Shown piece after piece: positions 43,821 through 51,925 of a stretch of DNA of 64,000 nucleotides (its first letter is position 1; each line of letters starts with the position of its first letter). The stretch comes from G965250275 sp965250275 (GTDB taxonomy: Bacteria > Pseudomonadota > Alphaproteobacteria > Rhodobacterales > Rhodobacteraceae). The stretch covers positions 3,906,001-3,970,000 of the forward strand of contig OZ252297.1 of the NCBI GenBank assembly GCA_965250275.1. Reading direction: 5' to 3'. The notes under the pieces are model-generated. The model was not told the origin of the DNA. It saw only the letters and a list, made by a program, of their open reading frames with translations, and did no database searches. The position numbers and the translations under genes were made by a program.

Positions 43821-45848
43821 TCAACTCCTGTAACAGACGGTTTTGATGGCTTCGGCGATGCGGCGGGCGTCCGGCATGTATTCCCGCTCCAACCGGTCGT
43901 TGTAGGGCACCGGCATCTCGGGTGCACCGATGCGCGCGACGGGCGCGTCGAGCCAGTCAAAGGCCTGTTCCTGAATGGCGGCGGCGATCTCTCCACCGAA
44001 TCCACTGAACAGAGGCGCTTCGTGCACGATGACGGCGCGGTTGGTCTTTCTGACGCTTTCGCAGATCGTTTCGATGTCCAGCGGTTTTATTGTGCGAGGG
44101 TCGATCACTTCGACGCTGATGCCGTCACGCTCCAAACGCTCGGCGGCTTGCTGCGCTCGTTCGACCATCGCAAGCGTTGCGATCACCGTACAGTCTGTGC
44201 CAGGGCGAACGATGCGCGCGCGACCGGGTTCGATCAGGTAACGGGGTTCGGGCACGGGTTGCTCTGGACCCAGATACAGGAGCTTGTGTTCCAGAAACAC
44301 GACCGGCCCGTCATTGGCGATGGCCGTGGCCATGAGGCCCTTGGCGTCATAGGCCGTAGAGGGCGTATAGACCTGAAGGCCCGGCACATTCGCAAAGAAC
44401 ATCTCCAGCGATTGGCAATGCTGCGCAGCCAGCCGGATGCCTGCGCCTTGCGGGCCGCGAAAGACGACAGGCACCTTGGCTTTGCCACCCAGCATGAACC
44501 GGGCCTTGGCGGCCTGATTGACGATGGCGTCCATCATCAGGGTCACAAAATCCCAAAGCTGTGCTTCGACCACCACGCGTTTGCCACGCATTGCAGCCCC
44601 GACCCCGCAGGTCGATATCGCTCCTTCTGAAATCGGTGTGTCGCGCACCCGGGCCGCGCCGAAACGATCAAAAAGCCCAGGCGTCAAGCCGAAGATGCCG
44701 CCTGTGGCGCCCACGTCTTCGCCCAGGATGATGACGTTTTCGTCTTCCTCCATCTCCAACGCGAAGGCTTCTGTGATCGCCTCGCGATAGGTGATGGTGC
44801 GGGTGCCCGGGCTTGGTTCGGCGTAGGTCAGGTTCGAGGGCGGCAAAACACTCGCCATGGCAAGGTCCATGTCCGGTTCGGCCTGTTGCTGTGCCCAGTC
44901 GATCGCGGCTTCAACGTCGGACTCCACCTCGGCCACGAGCGCATCATAGCCTTTGGCCTCGAGCCCGCCTGCGCTGGCCAAGCGGTCACGCAAGCGGGTG
45001 ATCGGGTCGCGGGTTTTCCATTCGTCTTCCTCCTCTTTCGAGCGGTAAGACGGCAAGTTGGCCCGCATGGAGTGATCGTCCCACCGGTAAGTCAGCGCTT
45101 CAATCAGCGTCGGTCCTTCGCCCGCACGGGCGCGCAGGGTTGCACGTTCGACCGCTTCGAACACCGCAGCCACGTCATTGCCATCAACGCGTTCATTGGG
45201 AACGCCATAGGCATCGCCGCGTGCGGCGATGCTGGGGCCTGCGGTGACTGTTTCGGTTGCAGTGGTAAGGCCGTATTGGTTGTTTTCGCAGAAAAAGATT
45301 AGAGGCAGCTTCCACACTGCGGCGAGATTCATCGCCTCGTGAAAGATGCCCTCGTTGGCTGCTCCATCGCCGAAGAACGTTACCCCGATATTGCCGGTGC
45401 CGTTCAGTTGTTCGGCCAGTGCGGCGCCGGTGCCCAACCCCATACCTGCACCAACAATGCCGTTTGCGCCCAGAATGTTGCGGTCGAAATCGGCGATATG
45501 CATCGACCCGCCCAGCCCCGCGCAATAACCCGGTGCCCGGCCCATAAGTTCGGCAAACATCAGGCGCAAATCCGATCCCTTGGCGATAGTATGCCCGTGG
45601 CCCCGGTGATGAGTCAGCACGAAATCATCGGGCCCAAGGGCTGCGCAAGCACCGGCGGCAATCGCCTCTTGCCCGACGCTGGAATGGGCTGTGCCTTTGA
45701 TCACACCTTTCAGGAACAGTTCTTTCGCGCGCGTTTCGAACCGGCGGATGCGCAGCATCATGGAGAGCGCTGCGCGCAGCTCTTCCGGCCCCATCCTGTT
45801 TCCGGGCGTGGTTTGTGACAGGGTGTCCAGAATGTGCGCGCGTCCCAT
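43821..45848 (-). CDS. Fused E1 alpha-beta subunit of a 2-oxoacid/acetoin-type dehydrogenase
   Basis: A 675-residue fusion. The alpha part (about residues 1-335) has the thiamine diphosphate motif GDG (160-162) to NN (189-190), HHRGHGHTIAKGSD and SSVGQEAIAAGACAAL. The beta part (about 345-675) begins RTITYREAITEAFALEMEED and has ILGEDVGATGGIFGLT, DTPISEGAISTCGVGAAMRG and HEAPLFSGFGGEIAA. Fused E1 proteins occur in some branched-chain or acetoin-type complexes. No E2 or E3 gene is within the window, so it either borrows them or acts alone. Lies 6 bp downstream of the TRAP dctM and 3 bp upstream of the RidA-like gene. Confidence 0.9.
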   Translation of the reverse strand: MGRAHILDTLSQTTPGNRMGPEELRAALSMMLRIRRFETRAKELFLKGVIKGTAHSSVGQEAIAAGACAALGPDDFVLTHHRGHGHTIAKGSDLRLMFAELMGRAPGYCAGLGGSMHIADFDRNILGANGIVGAGMGLGTGAALAEQLNGTGNIGVTFFGDGAANEGIFHEAMNLAAVWKLPLIFFCENNQYGLTTATETVTAGPSIAARGDAYGVPNERVDGNDVAAVFEAVERATLRARAGEGPTLIEALTYRWDDHSMRANLPSYRSKEEEDEWKTRDPITRLRDRLASAGGLEAKGYDALVAEVESDVEAAIDWAQQQAEPDMDLAMASVLPPSNLTYAEPSPGTRTITYREAITEAFALEMEEDENVIILGEDVGATGGIFGLTPGLFDRFGAARVRDTPISEGAISTCGVGAAMRGKRVVVEAQLWDFVTLMMDAIVNQAAKARFMLGGKAKVPVVFRGPQGAGIRLAAQHCQSLEMFFANVPGLQVYTPSTAYDAKGLMATAIANDGPVVFLEHKLLYLGPEQPVPEPRYLIEPGRARIVRPGTDCTVIATLAMVERAQQAAERLERDGISVEVIDPRTIKPLDIETICESVRKTNRAVIVHEAPLFSGFGGEIAAAIQEQAFDWLDAPVARIGAPEMPVPYNDRLEREYMPDARRIAEAIKTVCYRS

Positions 45849-45854
45849 GATCGA

Positions 45855-47174
45855 TTACCCATAAACCAATTGTGGCAGCCAAAGAGACAGGTCGGGCCAC
45901 ATCACCACGATGACCAGCGCCAGGATTTGCAGCCCAATAAAGGGCCATTGCGCAGCAAAGATTTCCGAAAGCTCCAGCGTGTCGCCGGCCGCCCCCTTGA
46001 GGTAAAAACAGGCAGGCCCAAAGGGCGGCGTCAGATAGGCGATCTGCATCGACAGGTTAAAGACAATCCCAAACCAGATCGGGTCATAACCCAGTTGCGT
46101 CAGCACCGGCAAAAAGATCGGCATGGTCAGAAACAGGATCCCGATCCAGTCGATGAAGAAGCCCAGCAGGATGAACACACCAATCATCACCGACAGAATG
46201 ATCGCAGGTTCCTGACTGACACCGGCCAACAAGTCTGAGGCAAAGGTGATCCCGCCCATCAGGTTGTAGACGCCGATCAGCGCATTGGTGCCGAAGACGA
46301 GCCAGAACACCATGCCACAGGTTCTGAGCGCCTGGATCAGCACGTCGCGGAGCATGGCAAGGTTGAATTCGTTGCGGACCCAGGCGGCAATGGCAGCCCC
46401 AAACGCGCCGAGCGCGGCGCTTTCAGTGATGGAGGCAAATCCCGCATAGATCGATACAAGCACGCCACCCGCCACGGCCATGGGCAGGGCCACGCCCTTG
46501 AAAAGCGCCAGTTTCTCCGAAAGCGGCATATCGCGCTCTTCCAGTGGCAAGGGGGGGCCTAGATCGGGGTTCAAACCACAGCGGATCAGGATGAAGGCAA
46601 CGTAGAAACTGGCCAGCATCAACCCGGGCACCAGCGTGGCGAGGAAGAGGTGCGAGATCGACACCTCTGCCGTCAGCCCATAGAAGATCAGGATGATCGA
46701 TGGCGGGATCATCGTGCCGAGCGACCCACCTGCTGTGATTGTGCCGATGGCCAGTTTGCGGTCATAGCCCAGTTTCAGCATCTGAGGCAGGGCAATCAGG
46801 CCCAAGAGCACGATCTCTCCCCCGATGATGCCGGTGGTGGCCCCCAGCAAGACCGCGACGCCCGTGGTCACAACACCGATGCCGCCGCGCACCGAGCCGG
46901 CCCAGACGTGGAACGCGTGATAGAGGTCCCGCGCCACGCCGGAGCGCTCCATAATCGATGCCATCAGCACGAACATCGGCACCGCAATCAGTGCGAAGCT
47001 ATCCAGAAAATCGACCGTGCGTGACCCCACGATGAAAAGCGCGTTCACCCCGAATTGGCTGATCGCCAGCACCACCGCAATGGAGCCCGACACAAACGCC
47101 AGCGGCACGCCAAGGACTAGCAGTATGGCCATTGCGCCGATGATCAGGAAGGTGATTGTCCCGATATCCATCAC
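45855..47174 (-). CDS. dctM: TRAP transporter large permease (DctM), second system
   Basis: A 439-residue DctM with about 12 helices. Signatures include GATTGIIGGEIVLLGLIALPQMLKLGYD, IGTITAGGSLGTMIPPSIILIFYG, SITESAALGAFGAAIAAWVRNEF and FFIDWIGILFLTMPIFLPVLTQLGYDPIWFG. The DPIWFG and long GIVFNLSMQIAYLTPPFGP segment resemble the group with larger carboxylate substrates. Overlaps dctQ by 4 nt. Confidence 0.93.
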   Translation of the reverse strand: MMDIGTITFLIIGAMAILLVLGVPLAFVSGSIAVVLAISQFGVNALFIVGSRTVDFLDSFALIAVPMFVLMASIMERSGVARDLYHAFHVWAGSVRGGIGVVTTGVAVLLGATTGIIGGEIVLLGLIALPQMLKLGYDRKLAIGTITAGGSLGTMIPPSIILIFYGLTAEVSISHLFLATLVPGLMLASFYVAFILIRCGLNPDLGPPLPLEERDMPLSEKLALFKGVALPMAVAGGVLVSIYAGFASITESAALGAFGAAIAAWVRNEFNLAMLRDVLIQALRTCGMVFWLVFGTNALIGVYNLMGGITFASDLLAGVSQEPAIILSVMIGVFILLGFFIDWIGILFLTMPIFLPVLTQLGYDPIWFGIVFNLSMQIAYLTPPFGPACFYLKGAAGDTLELSEIFAAQWPFIGLQILALVIVVMWPDLSLWLPQLVYG

Positions 47175-47674
47175 TCAGCGCCTCGGTGGCGCCGCATGAT
47201 CAGGGCCGCCGCCTGTTTGAGTGCAAGCAGCAGAAAAAGTGCGCAGCCTACAAAGAGCAACGCCTTGAGGTAGGCTGGCAGCGGTGAATTCAACGTGCTG
47301 CCCGAGCGTTCGGGATCCCACGCTCCGTTTATCGAAAACCGCCAAACCGCGCGTTCGGCCATGCGCCAAGCCGCAAAGGACAAACCACCCAGATAGATGA
47401 TCCCCGCAATCAGCGACAACGCATCCGAGAATTGCTTGAGCCGCGGGCGCCGTTCGACCAAAAGCGTTATACGCATGTGGGTGCCCTCCGCCATGCAGAA
47501 GGCACCGCCAAAAACGAACCCGAAGCTGGCCAAAAGGATGGAAGTTTCGTGCGCCCAGGTCGTGGGCGCGTTGAACGCGTATCGCGCCACCACCTCATAG
47601 ACCATGATCAGGACAATCGCGGCAAAGCACCACGCGGTTGTCCGACCTAGCCAAAGAGCCAATCGGTCAAGCAT
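47171..47674 (-). CDS. dctQ: TRAP transporter small permease (DctQ), second system
   Basis: A 167-residue four-helix DctQ protein (IVLIMVYEVVARYAFNAPTTWAHETSILLASFGFVFGGAFCMAEGTHMRI in parts). The conserved VARYAFNAPTTWAHE is the family hallmark. 56 bp downstream of dctP. Confidence 0.92.
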   Translation of the reverse strand: MLDRLALWLGRTTAWCFAAIVLIMVYEVVARYAFNAPTTWAHETSILLASFGFVFGGAFCMAEGTHMRITLLVERRPRLKQFSDALSLIAGIIYLGGLSFAAWRMAERAVWRFSINGAWDPERSGSTLNSPLPAYLKALLFVGCALFLLLALKQAAALIMRRHRGAE

Positions 47675-47730
47675 TTGTCACATCCAGGACATGTGCGGGC
47701 CGCGGCATCGCGCGACCCACTGGCACGCGC

Positions 47731-48738
47731 TTAATTGGTCAGCCCCAGGGAGGACAGGAAGGCGGTGTGGCTGTCCACGATCGCTTGAGCATCTGGGCTT
47801 TTGGCGCCCCAGTCAGCCCATACTTCCTTGGTGAGGTTCCGGAAGGTGGCCGCATCACCCTCACCGAAGGCAATGAATGTCACGCCCATCTCGTCTTTGG
47901 CTTGCGCCTCGGCGGCGGCGTCTTCTTCGCTCAGTGTGGTTTTTAGACCTTCGGACATGGCGTTGCAGGCCGCTTCGAACTTGGCCTGGTTATCTGCCGA
48001 CAGGCTGTCCCATTTGGCTTTGGAAACGCTCATCTCCGTTGTCGCCATAGAGTGACGTGCGAGAACCGAGAATTTGGCTTGGTTGTGCATGCCAAGCGCC
48101 ACATTCAGCGCCACATTGGCCAGATCGGTGGCGTCTAACACACCCGTTTCCATGGCGGTGACGCTTTCACCCACCCCCATGGTCACAAGCGACGCCCCTG
48201 CGCGGCTGAGCAGGTCCGAAGCAAGCCCACCCGGTGCACGCATCTTGAGCCCGTTCAGGTCGGTGACGCCGTTGATCTGCACTTTGGAAGGGATTTGTTC
48301 CGACGGCCAGTAGATGGGGCAGATCATGTGAAGGTCGTACTTCGCATAAAGCGCGCGGGCCAATTCCAGACCTCCGCCTTCGGTGAACCATCGGTCGCGC
48401 GTTTCGCTGTCGGGATACGCCCCAATTGTGTCACCCAACACGCCCATGGCCGGGTCTTTGCCCGCGAAATACGTGGGAGCGGTGTATTGCCCGTCGAGAA
48501 GGCCGTTTTGAATGGCTTCGATGGTTTCCGCAGCACCCACAACAGCACGACCCGGCAGCACTTCGATCTGAATCGCGCCGTCAGTGTCTTCGGCCAGTTG
48601 GGCAGCCATAGCTTCGAACGCCTTGGTGGTCGATGCATTGGCGCCCAAAAATGTCTGCATTTTGAAGGTTTCGGCGCTGGTCGCGCCGGCCATCAAAGCC
48701 AACGCCGCTGCGCCGGCCAGAAGTTTGGTCAGTTTCAT
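47731..48738 (-). CDS. dctP: TRAP transporter substrate-binding protein (DctP), second system
   Basis: A 335-residue binding protein with a signal peptide (KLTKLLAGAAALALMAGATSAE). Family pattern: EAMAAQLAEDTDGAIQIEVLPGRAVV, IEAIQNGLLDGQYTAPTYFAGKDP, LNGLKMRAPGGLASDLLSRAGASLVTM and VTAMETGVLDATDLANVALNVALG. The conserved Arg in MRAPGG is the usual carboxylate clamp. Encoded 36 bp after the BKACE stop, so the imported compound is probably the substrate of this operon. Confidence 0.93.
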   Translation of the reverse strand: MKLTKLLAGAAALALMAGATSAETFKMQTFLGANASTTKAFEAMAAQLAEDTDGAIQIEVLPGRAVVGAAETIEAIQNGLLDGQYTAPTYFAGKDPAMGVLGDTIGAYPDSETRDRWFTEGGGLELARALYAKYDLHMICPIYWPSEQIPSKVQINGVTDLNGLKMRAPGGLASDLLSRAGASLVTMGVGESVTAMETGVLDATDLANVALNVALGMHNQAKFSVLARHSMATTEMSVSKAKWDSLSADNQAKFEAACNAMSEGLKTTLSEEDAAAEAQAKDEMGVTFIAFGEGDAATFRNLTKEVWADWGAKSPDAQAIVDSHTAFLSSLGLTN

Positions 48739-48774
48739 GGTTATCCTCCCGTTGGATTGCTTGATTGGCGGCTG

Positions 48775-49674
48775 TCACGCCGCGATTTTGACTTTGGGCA
48801 TGTCCAGAATGGCGCGGGTTTCGGCCACGGTGGCGGGCTCCCGCCCCAATACGCGGGCCTGAGCAGCGACCTTTGCGATCACCTCTGCATTGGTCATGTG
48901 CCGCGCACCGTCCATATAGGCGTAGTCACCCAGCCCGATCGAGATGTGGCCACCTTCGCGAATGATCTTTTCGGTCAGTTGGAAAAGATCGCCTTTGTAG
49001 TTAACCACCGTCCAGACACAGCGGAACCCGTCCGGAAGGAACGCGGTGTGGGCATCCAGCCCCGCAACCGTTCCGGGATGACCGGCAAAGATGATCTCGT
49101 CGGTCATGCAGAAACAGATATAGGCGGGGTCGGTCAGCACGCCCATCTTCAGGAACTGTTCGATCTGGCGAGTGAAGCTGACATTCCAGCTGACCAGATA
49201 GGGCTTCAGCCCGTGATGTTTGATCCGCTCGGCGAAATGCATCAGCGTGCCGGTGGAGTTTTTGTAGATCAGCTCGGTTGTGTCGTATTTGCCCTCGTCG
49301 GGGTTCCACCAGTCGACATTGACGCTGCCTGTATCCATTGGCGCGAAATCGGGTGCGGTTTCGAGCGATTTCATCATCTCTTCGATGGCGGCAAAACGGC
49401 CCATCGCATCGGTGTCGTTGGCGACGTAACCGAGCGTCGGGTGGATCAGGATATCGGACTGATCACGGATACCGGCATTCGTTTCCAGGTAGAATTCGGG
49501 GGCGTGCTCCGGATCACCTTCGGCGGTGCGGCCGTGGTAGTGGAACACCGATGCACCTTCGTCATAGCAAGCCTTAGCATCAGCAATGATCTCGGCGGGC
49601 AGGAACGGGACATGGGGATTGCCGCGCCGGGTGGCAAGCTCGTTCACACGTGCTTCGATGATAATCTTGTCCAA
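48775..49674 (-). CDS. BKACE (beta-keto acid cleavage enzyme, DUF849 family)
   Basis: A 299-residue TIM-barrel enzyme. The BKACE family condenses a beta-keto acid with acetyl-CoA and releases acetoacetate and a new CoA thioester. Zinc-site pattern EGASVFHYHGRTAEG (His-x-His) is present, with EARVNELATRRGNPHVPFLP near the N-terminus (the NE-like region), GHPGTVAG and EGGHISIGLGDY later. Known members act on 3-keto-5-aminohexanoate (lysine), dehydrocarnitine and others; the substrate here cannot be told. First gene of the operon and divergent from the PAS-LuxR regulator. Confidence 0.9.
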   Translation of the reverse strand: MDKIIIEARVNELATRRGNPHVPFLPAEIIADAKACYDEGASVFHYHGRTAEGDPEHAPEFYLETNAGIRDQSDILIHPTLGYVANDTDAMGRFAAIEEMMKSLETAPDFAPMDTGSVNVDWWNPDEGKYDTTELIYKNSTGTLMHFAERIKHHGLKPYLVSWNVSFTRQIEQFLKMGVLTDPAYICFCMTDEIIFAGHPGTVAGLDAHTAFLPDGFRCVWTVVNYKGDLFQLTEKIIREGGHISIGLGDYAYMDGARHMTNAEVIAKVAAQARVLGREPATVAETRAILDMPKVKIAA

Positions 49675-49744
49675 ATTGTCCTCCCGCGCCGGTTTTCCGG
49701 ATTGGGAAACGATATAGATCTTTTGGCCCCAAAAGTCATAGGAA

Positions 49745-49795
49745 AAGTTATATATATCTTGAGATTTTTAGAAATATATATTACTTAAGTTATAT
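49745..49795. promoter_or_regulatory. AT-rich half-site cluster in the BKACE/PAS-LuxR divergent promoter
   Basis: AAGTTATATATAT (49745-49757) and ATATATATTACTT (49774-49786) form an inverted repeat with 12 of 13 matches and a 16-bp spacer. AAGTTATAT at 49787-49795 repeats the left arm directly and abuts the regulator's ATG. The surrounding DNA is far more AT-rich than the rest of the window. It is a likely binding site for the PAS-LuxR protein, overlapping its own start. Confidence 0.6.
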
Positions 49796-49796
49796 C

Positions 49797-50660
49797 ATGC
49801 CTGATACCGATAGTGCGATCCCGCGACCCGATGTGGCCGATCTTTTAGCCGATACCTTCCCCGGCCACACGATGCAGCGCATGCGCACGCCGGACGGAAA
49901 ATATCGTTACATTTACGTAAGTTCAGGAGTTGAAACCTCGTTTGGCCTGAACCCATCGAGGCTGATGCAAGCCAAGGAAGTGGACCACGCCTGGGTTCAC
50001 CCAGAAGACCGCGAACGATTTGTAGCAGAGCTCGAGCGGTCTGCACGGGATCTGACCCCCCTAGACACCGAAGTGCGGGTCGAATCACCCGGTGGCGGGT
50101 ATCGCTGGGTGCGGTCACTGGGCAAGCCCCGGAGGCAGGACGACGGCGCTGTGATCTGGGATGGTGTCGCATTGGACGTGACCGACCGTCGCGAGGCGCT
50201 TGGCGCGCTGGAACGGGCGTTGGCAGAGGCGCGCCGCAGTGAAGTTGCGGAAGGCCGGTTCAACTACATTGCAGCGAAAGACCTTGCCACGCCGCTGATC
50301 TCTCTTCGGGAAGCTGTTGCAGCCCTGTCAGCGGTCGACAGGCAAGACAAAAACATGGTCGATACGCGCATCGCAGAACTCTCTGACCGTTTTGAAGCAT
50401 TTGAAAGGGCGCTGCTTGCGACACGAGGGTTGGTGTCGTCGGGCCAACCGCAAGACATCAATGAAAAGCCAGTTGAAAAAACAACCCTGACCAAAAGACA
50501 ACGAGAGATCCTTGGTATGGTTCGCAAGGGCGCTTCGAACCGCGAAATAGCGGCGCAACTGGCCATCTCCGAAGGCACTGTCAAGCTGCATGTCAGTGCA
50601 GTTCTGAAGCGCCTGGGAGTAAGAAATCGAACGGAGGCCGCACACCTCCAGTTTGACTAG
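49797..50660 (+). CDS. PAS-domain LuxR-type regulator
   Basis: A 287-residue regulator with a PAS-like sensor at about residues 20-130 (YRYIYVSSGVETSFGLNPSRLM, WVHPEDRERFVAEL, YRWVRSLGKPRRQDDGAVIWDGVALDVTDRREA in parts), a helical linker, and a LuxR/NarL helix-turn-helix at 228-287 (LTKRQREILGMVRKGASNREIAAQLAISEGTVKLH, AVLKRLGVRNRTEA). Likely activates or represses the divergent BKACE-TRAP-E1 operon on sensing a ligand. The ATG 49797 has no ribosome-binding site before it; the mRNA may be leaderless or start nearer Met27. Confidence 0.85.
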   Translation: MPDTDSAIPRPDVADLLADTFPGHTMQRMRTPDGKYRYIYVSSGVETSFGLNPSRLMQAKEVDHAWVHPEDRERFVAELERSARDLTPLDTEVRVESPGGGYRWVRSLGKPRRQDDGAVIWDGVALDVTDRREALGALERALAEARRSEVAEGRFNYIAAKDLATPLISLREAVAALSAVDRQDKNMVDTRIAELSDRFEAFERALLATRGLVSSGQPQDINEKPVEKTTLTKRQREILGMVRKGASNREIAAQLAISEGTVKLHVSAVLKRLGVRNRTEAAHLQFD

Positions 50661-51460
50661 ATTGGCAATGGCAACTTCACTCGATGTTGCGCCAATCGAG
50701 GTGGCTCTGCGCTGAAAAACGGGTGAAGTTGTTACTGCGGGTTCCGCAAATCGCCTCAAATTCATCAGTAGCTCAGGCAAAATAGTGCTGCAACCTAAAC
50801 CCGCTAAGGGCGTTCGGGGCAACCCATTTTGGCGACCTCGTACAGTTCGAGCGAACACTGGTCGCTGTCCAGACACACCATTGCGCGGATCATCAGGCTC
50901 GACGGCTGCCGGGTGCGATCCTCAGAGTGACCGGCTACGAAGGAGCACGCGATGTTCTTGTGGTGGTGCAGCTTGCCGCTACATTCTTTTGACCACATCA
51001 AGGCGGCGGCAACTGCCTGGTTCTCGGCGCAAGGCGTTCACGGCAAGCGGCCCTGCCCCGCGAGATCAAAGATATCTTCCGCGTGTTGGGTCTGACCCAC
51101 TTTGATGATCAGATGCCGGTCCTCGCGTTTTTGGGCTGGCTGTATTCGGACAAACGCCTGAACCGGTGTGTATTGCCAATGAGCGGACGGTAAATTGGTT
51201 AGAATAGGACTTGCTTCTGAACCAAGAAAAGCTCTCCCAATTGGATGCTTTAGCGGACGGGCATCGACATCGATCGAACCCGCGCCTGGTCTTGTCAAGC
51301 CATTGGAAAATATGAGTTTCCAGCAGCCCTGTGCGCCGGAAATTAGTGAAAAGAGGCGGCCTCTACAGACCATTTTTTGCAGGCGCAGAGAGAGGGTTCG
51401 AACTCAACAACCCGCCGTAATTTTTGGTCTTTCGTGATGGTTTGCGTAACAATCTTTGAA
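50661..51460. other. 800-bp intergenic region with decayed coding remnant
   Basis: No intact gene seen between the PAS-LuxR gene and tRNA-Phe. The one recognisable stretch is the possible STAS remnant listed at 51002-51193. AGCGGACGG occurs twice (about 51182 and 51251). Confidence 0.5.
51002..51193 (+). pseudogene. Possible remnant of a STAS-domain gene
   Basis: A 63-codon frame opens after a TGA and reads GGGNCLVLGARRSRQAAL then PREIKDIFRVLGLTHF, which resembles the end of an anti-sigma-factor antagonist (STAS) domain: a GGNLVL strand and a VFxxLGL helix. It ends with a hydrophobic and unusual tail and a TAA at 51191. No start or N-terminal half is found. This is a weak, motif-level guess. 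Confidence 0.25.
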
Positions 51461-51535
51461 TGGTGCCCGGGGGCGGAATCGAACCACCGACACGAGGATT
51501 TTCAGTCCACTGCTCTACCCCTGAGCTACCCGGGC
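51461..51535 (-). tRNA. tRNA-Phe (GAA)
   Basis: 75 nt including encoded CCA. Acceptor GCCCGGG pairs with CCCGGGC, D-arm GCTC..GAGC, anticodon loop CTGAAAA with anticodon GAA, TpsiC loop GGTTCGATTCC. The anticodon stem has one T-T mismatch. It lies downstream of yacG. Confidence 0.96.
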
Positions 51536-51616
51536 ACGGGAAAGGCTGAGGCCTTGGGGTGGGGGCGTCTTAAGCGTTGATGCGAAGGGTGTCCAGAGGC
51601 ATTTTCATGTGCCTTG

Positions 51617-51799
51617 TCAATGGGGGCGGGGCGTGTGCGCTTCGCCTTCGTCCAGAACCTGCACGTCCTCCTCGGCGCTGTCCGCCGGTGTGGCGTAAGC
51701 GCCCGAAAGCCAGTTTGCCAGATCAAGATCGGCACAGCGCCGCGAACAGAACGGGCGATATCGCGGCGTGGTGGGTTCAGCACAGATCGGACAGGTCAC
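51617..51799 (-). CDS. yacG: DNA gyrase inhibitor YacG
   Basis: A 60-residue zinc protein with CPIC (C3, C6) and FCSRRC (C18, C22), then ADLDLANWLSGAYATP, the standard YacG order. It binds GyrB and limits gyrase. The start is GTG 51799 because it places the first cysteine pair at the N-terminus; the frame is open further upstream. In related genomes yacG directly follows the RNase E/G gene; here a cytochrome P450 gene separates them. Confidence 0.9.
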   Translation of the reverse strand: MTCPICAEPTTPRYRPFCSRRCADLDLANWLSGAYATPADSAEEDVQVLDEGEAHTPRPH

Positions 51800-51925
51800 G
51801 AGAGTGTCTCCAGCAGCGGTTCGCCGCACTTTGGCGCGGTGGCGAATGGGATGCAACCGGGGTCCCACTTGCCCCCTCGCAACTGTCCCCCTAGGGTCCA
51901 ACGAGGCGCGGGAGGAGCTTGTGGA

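Noticed and set aside
48295..49788. 497-codon plus-strand open frame opposite dctP and the BKACE gene
   Set aside because: Covers two genes with clear motifs on the other strand and has no recognisable domain itself.
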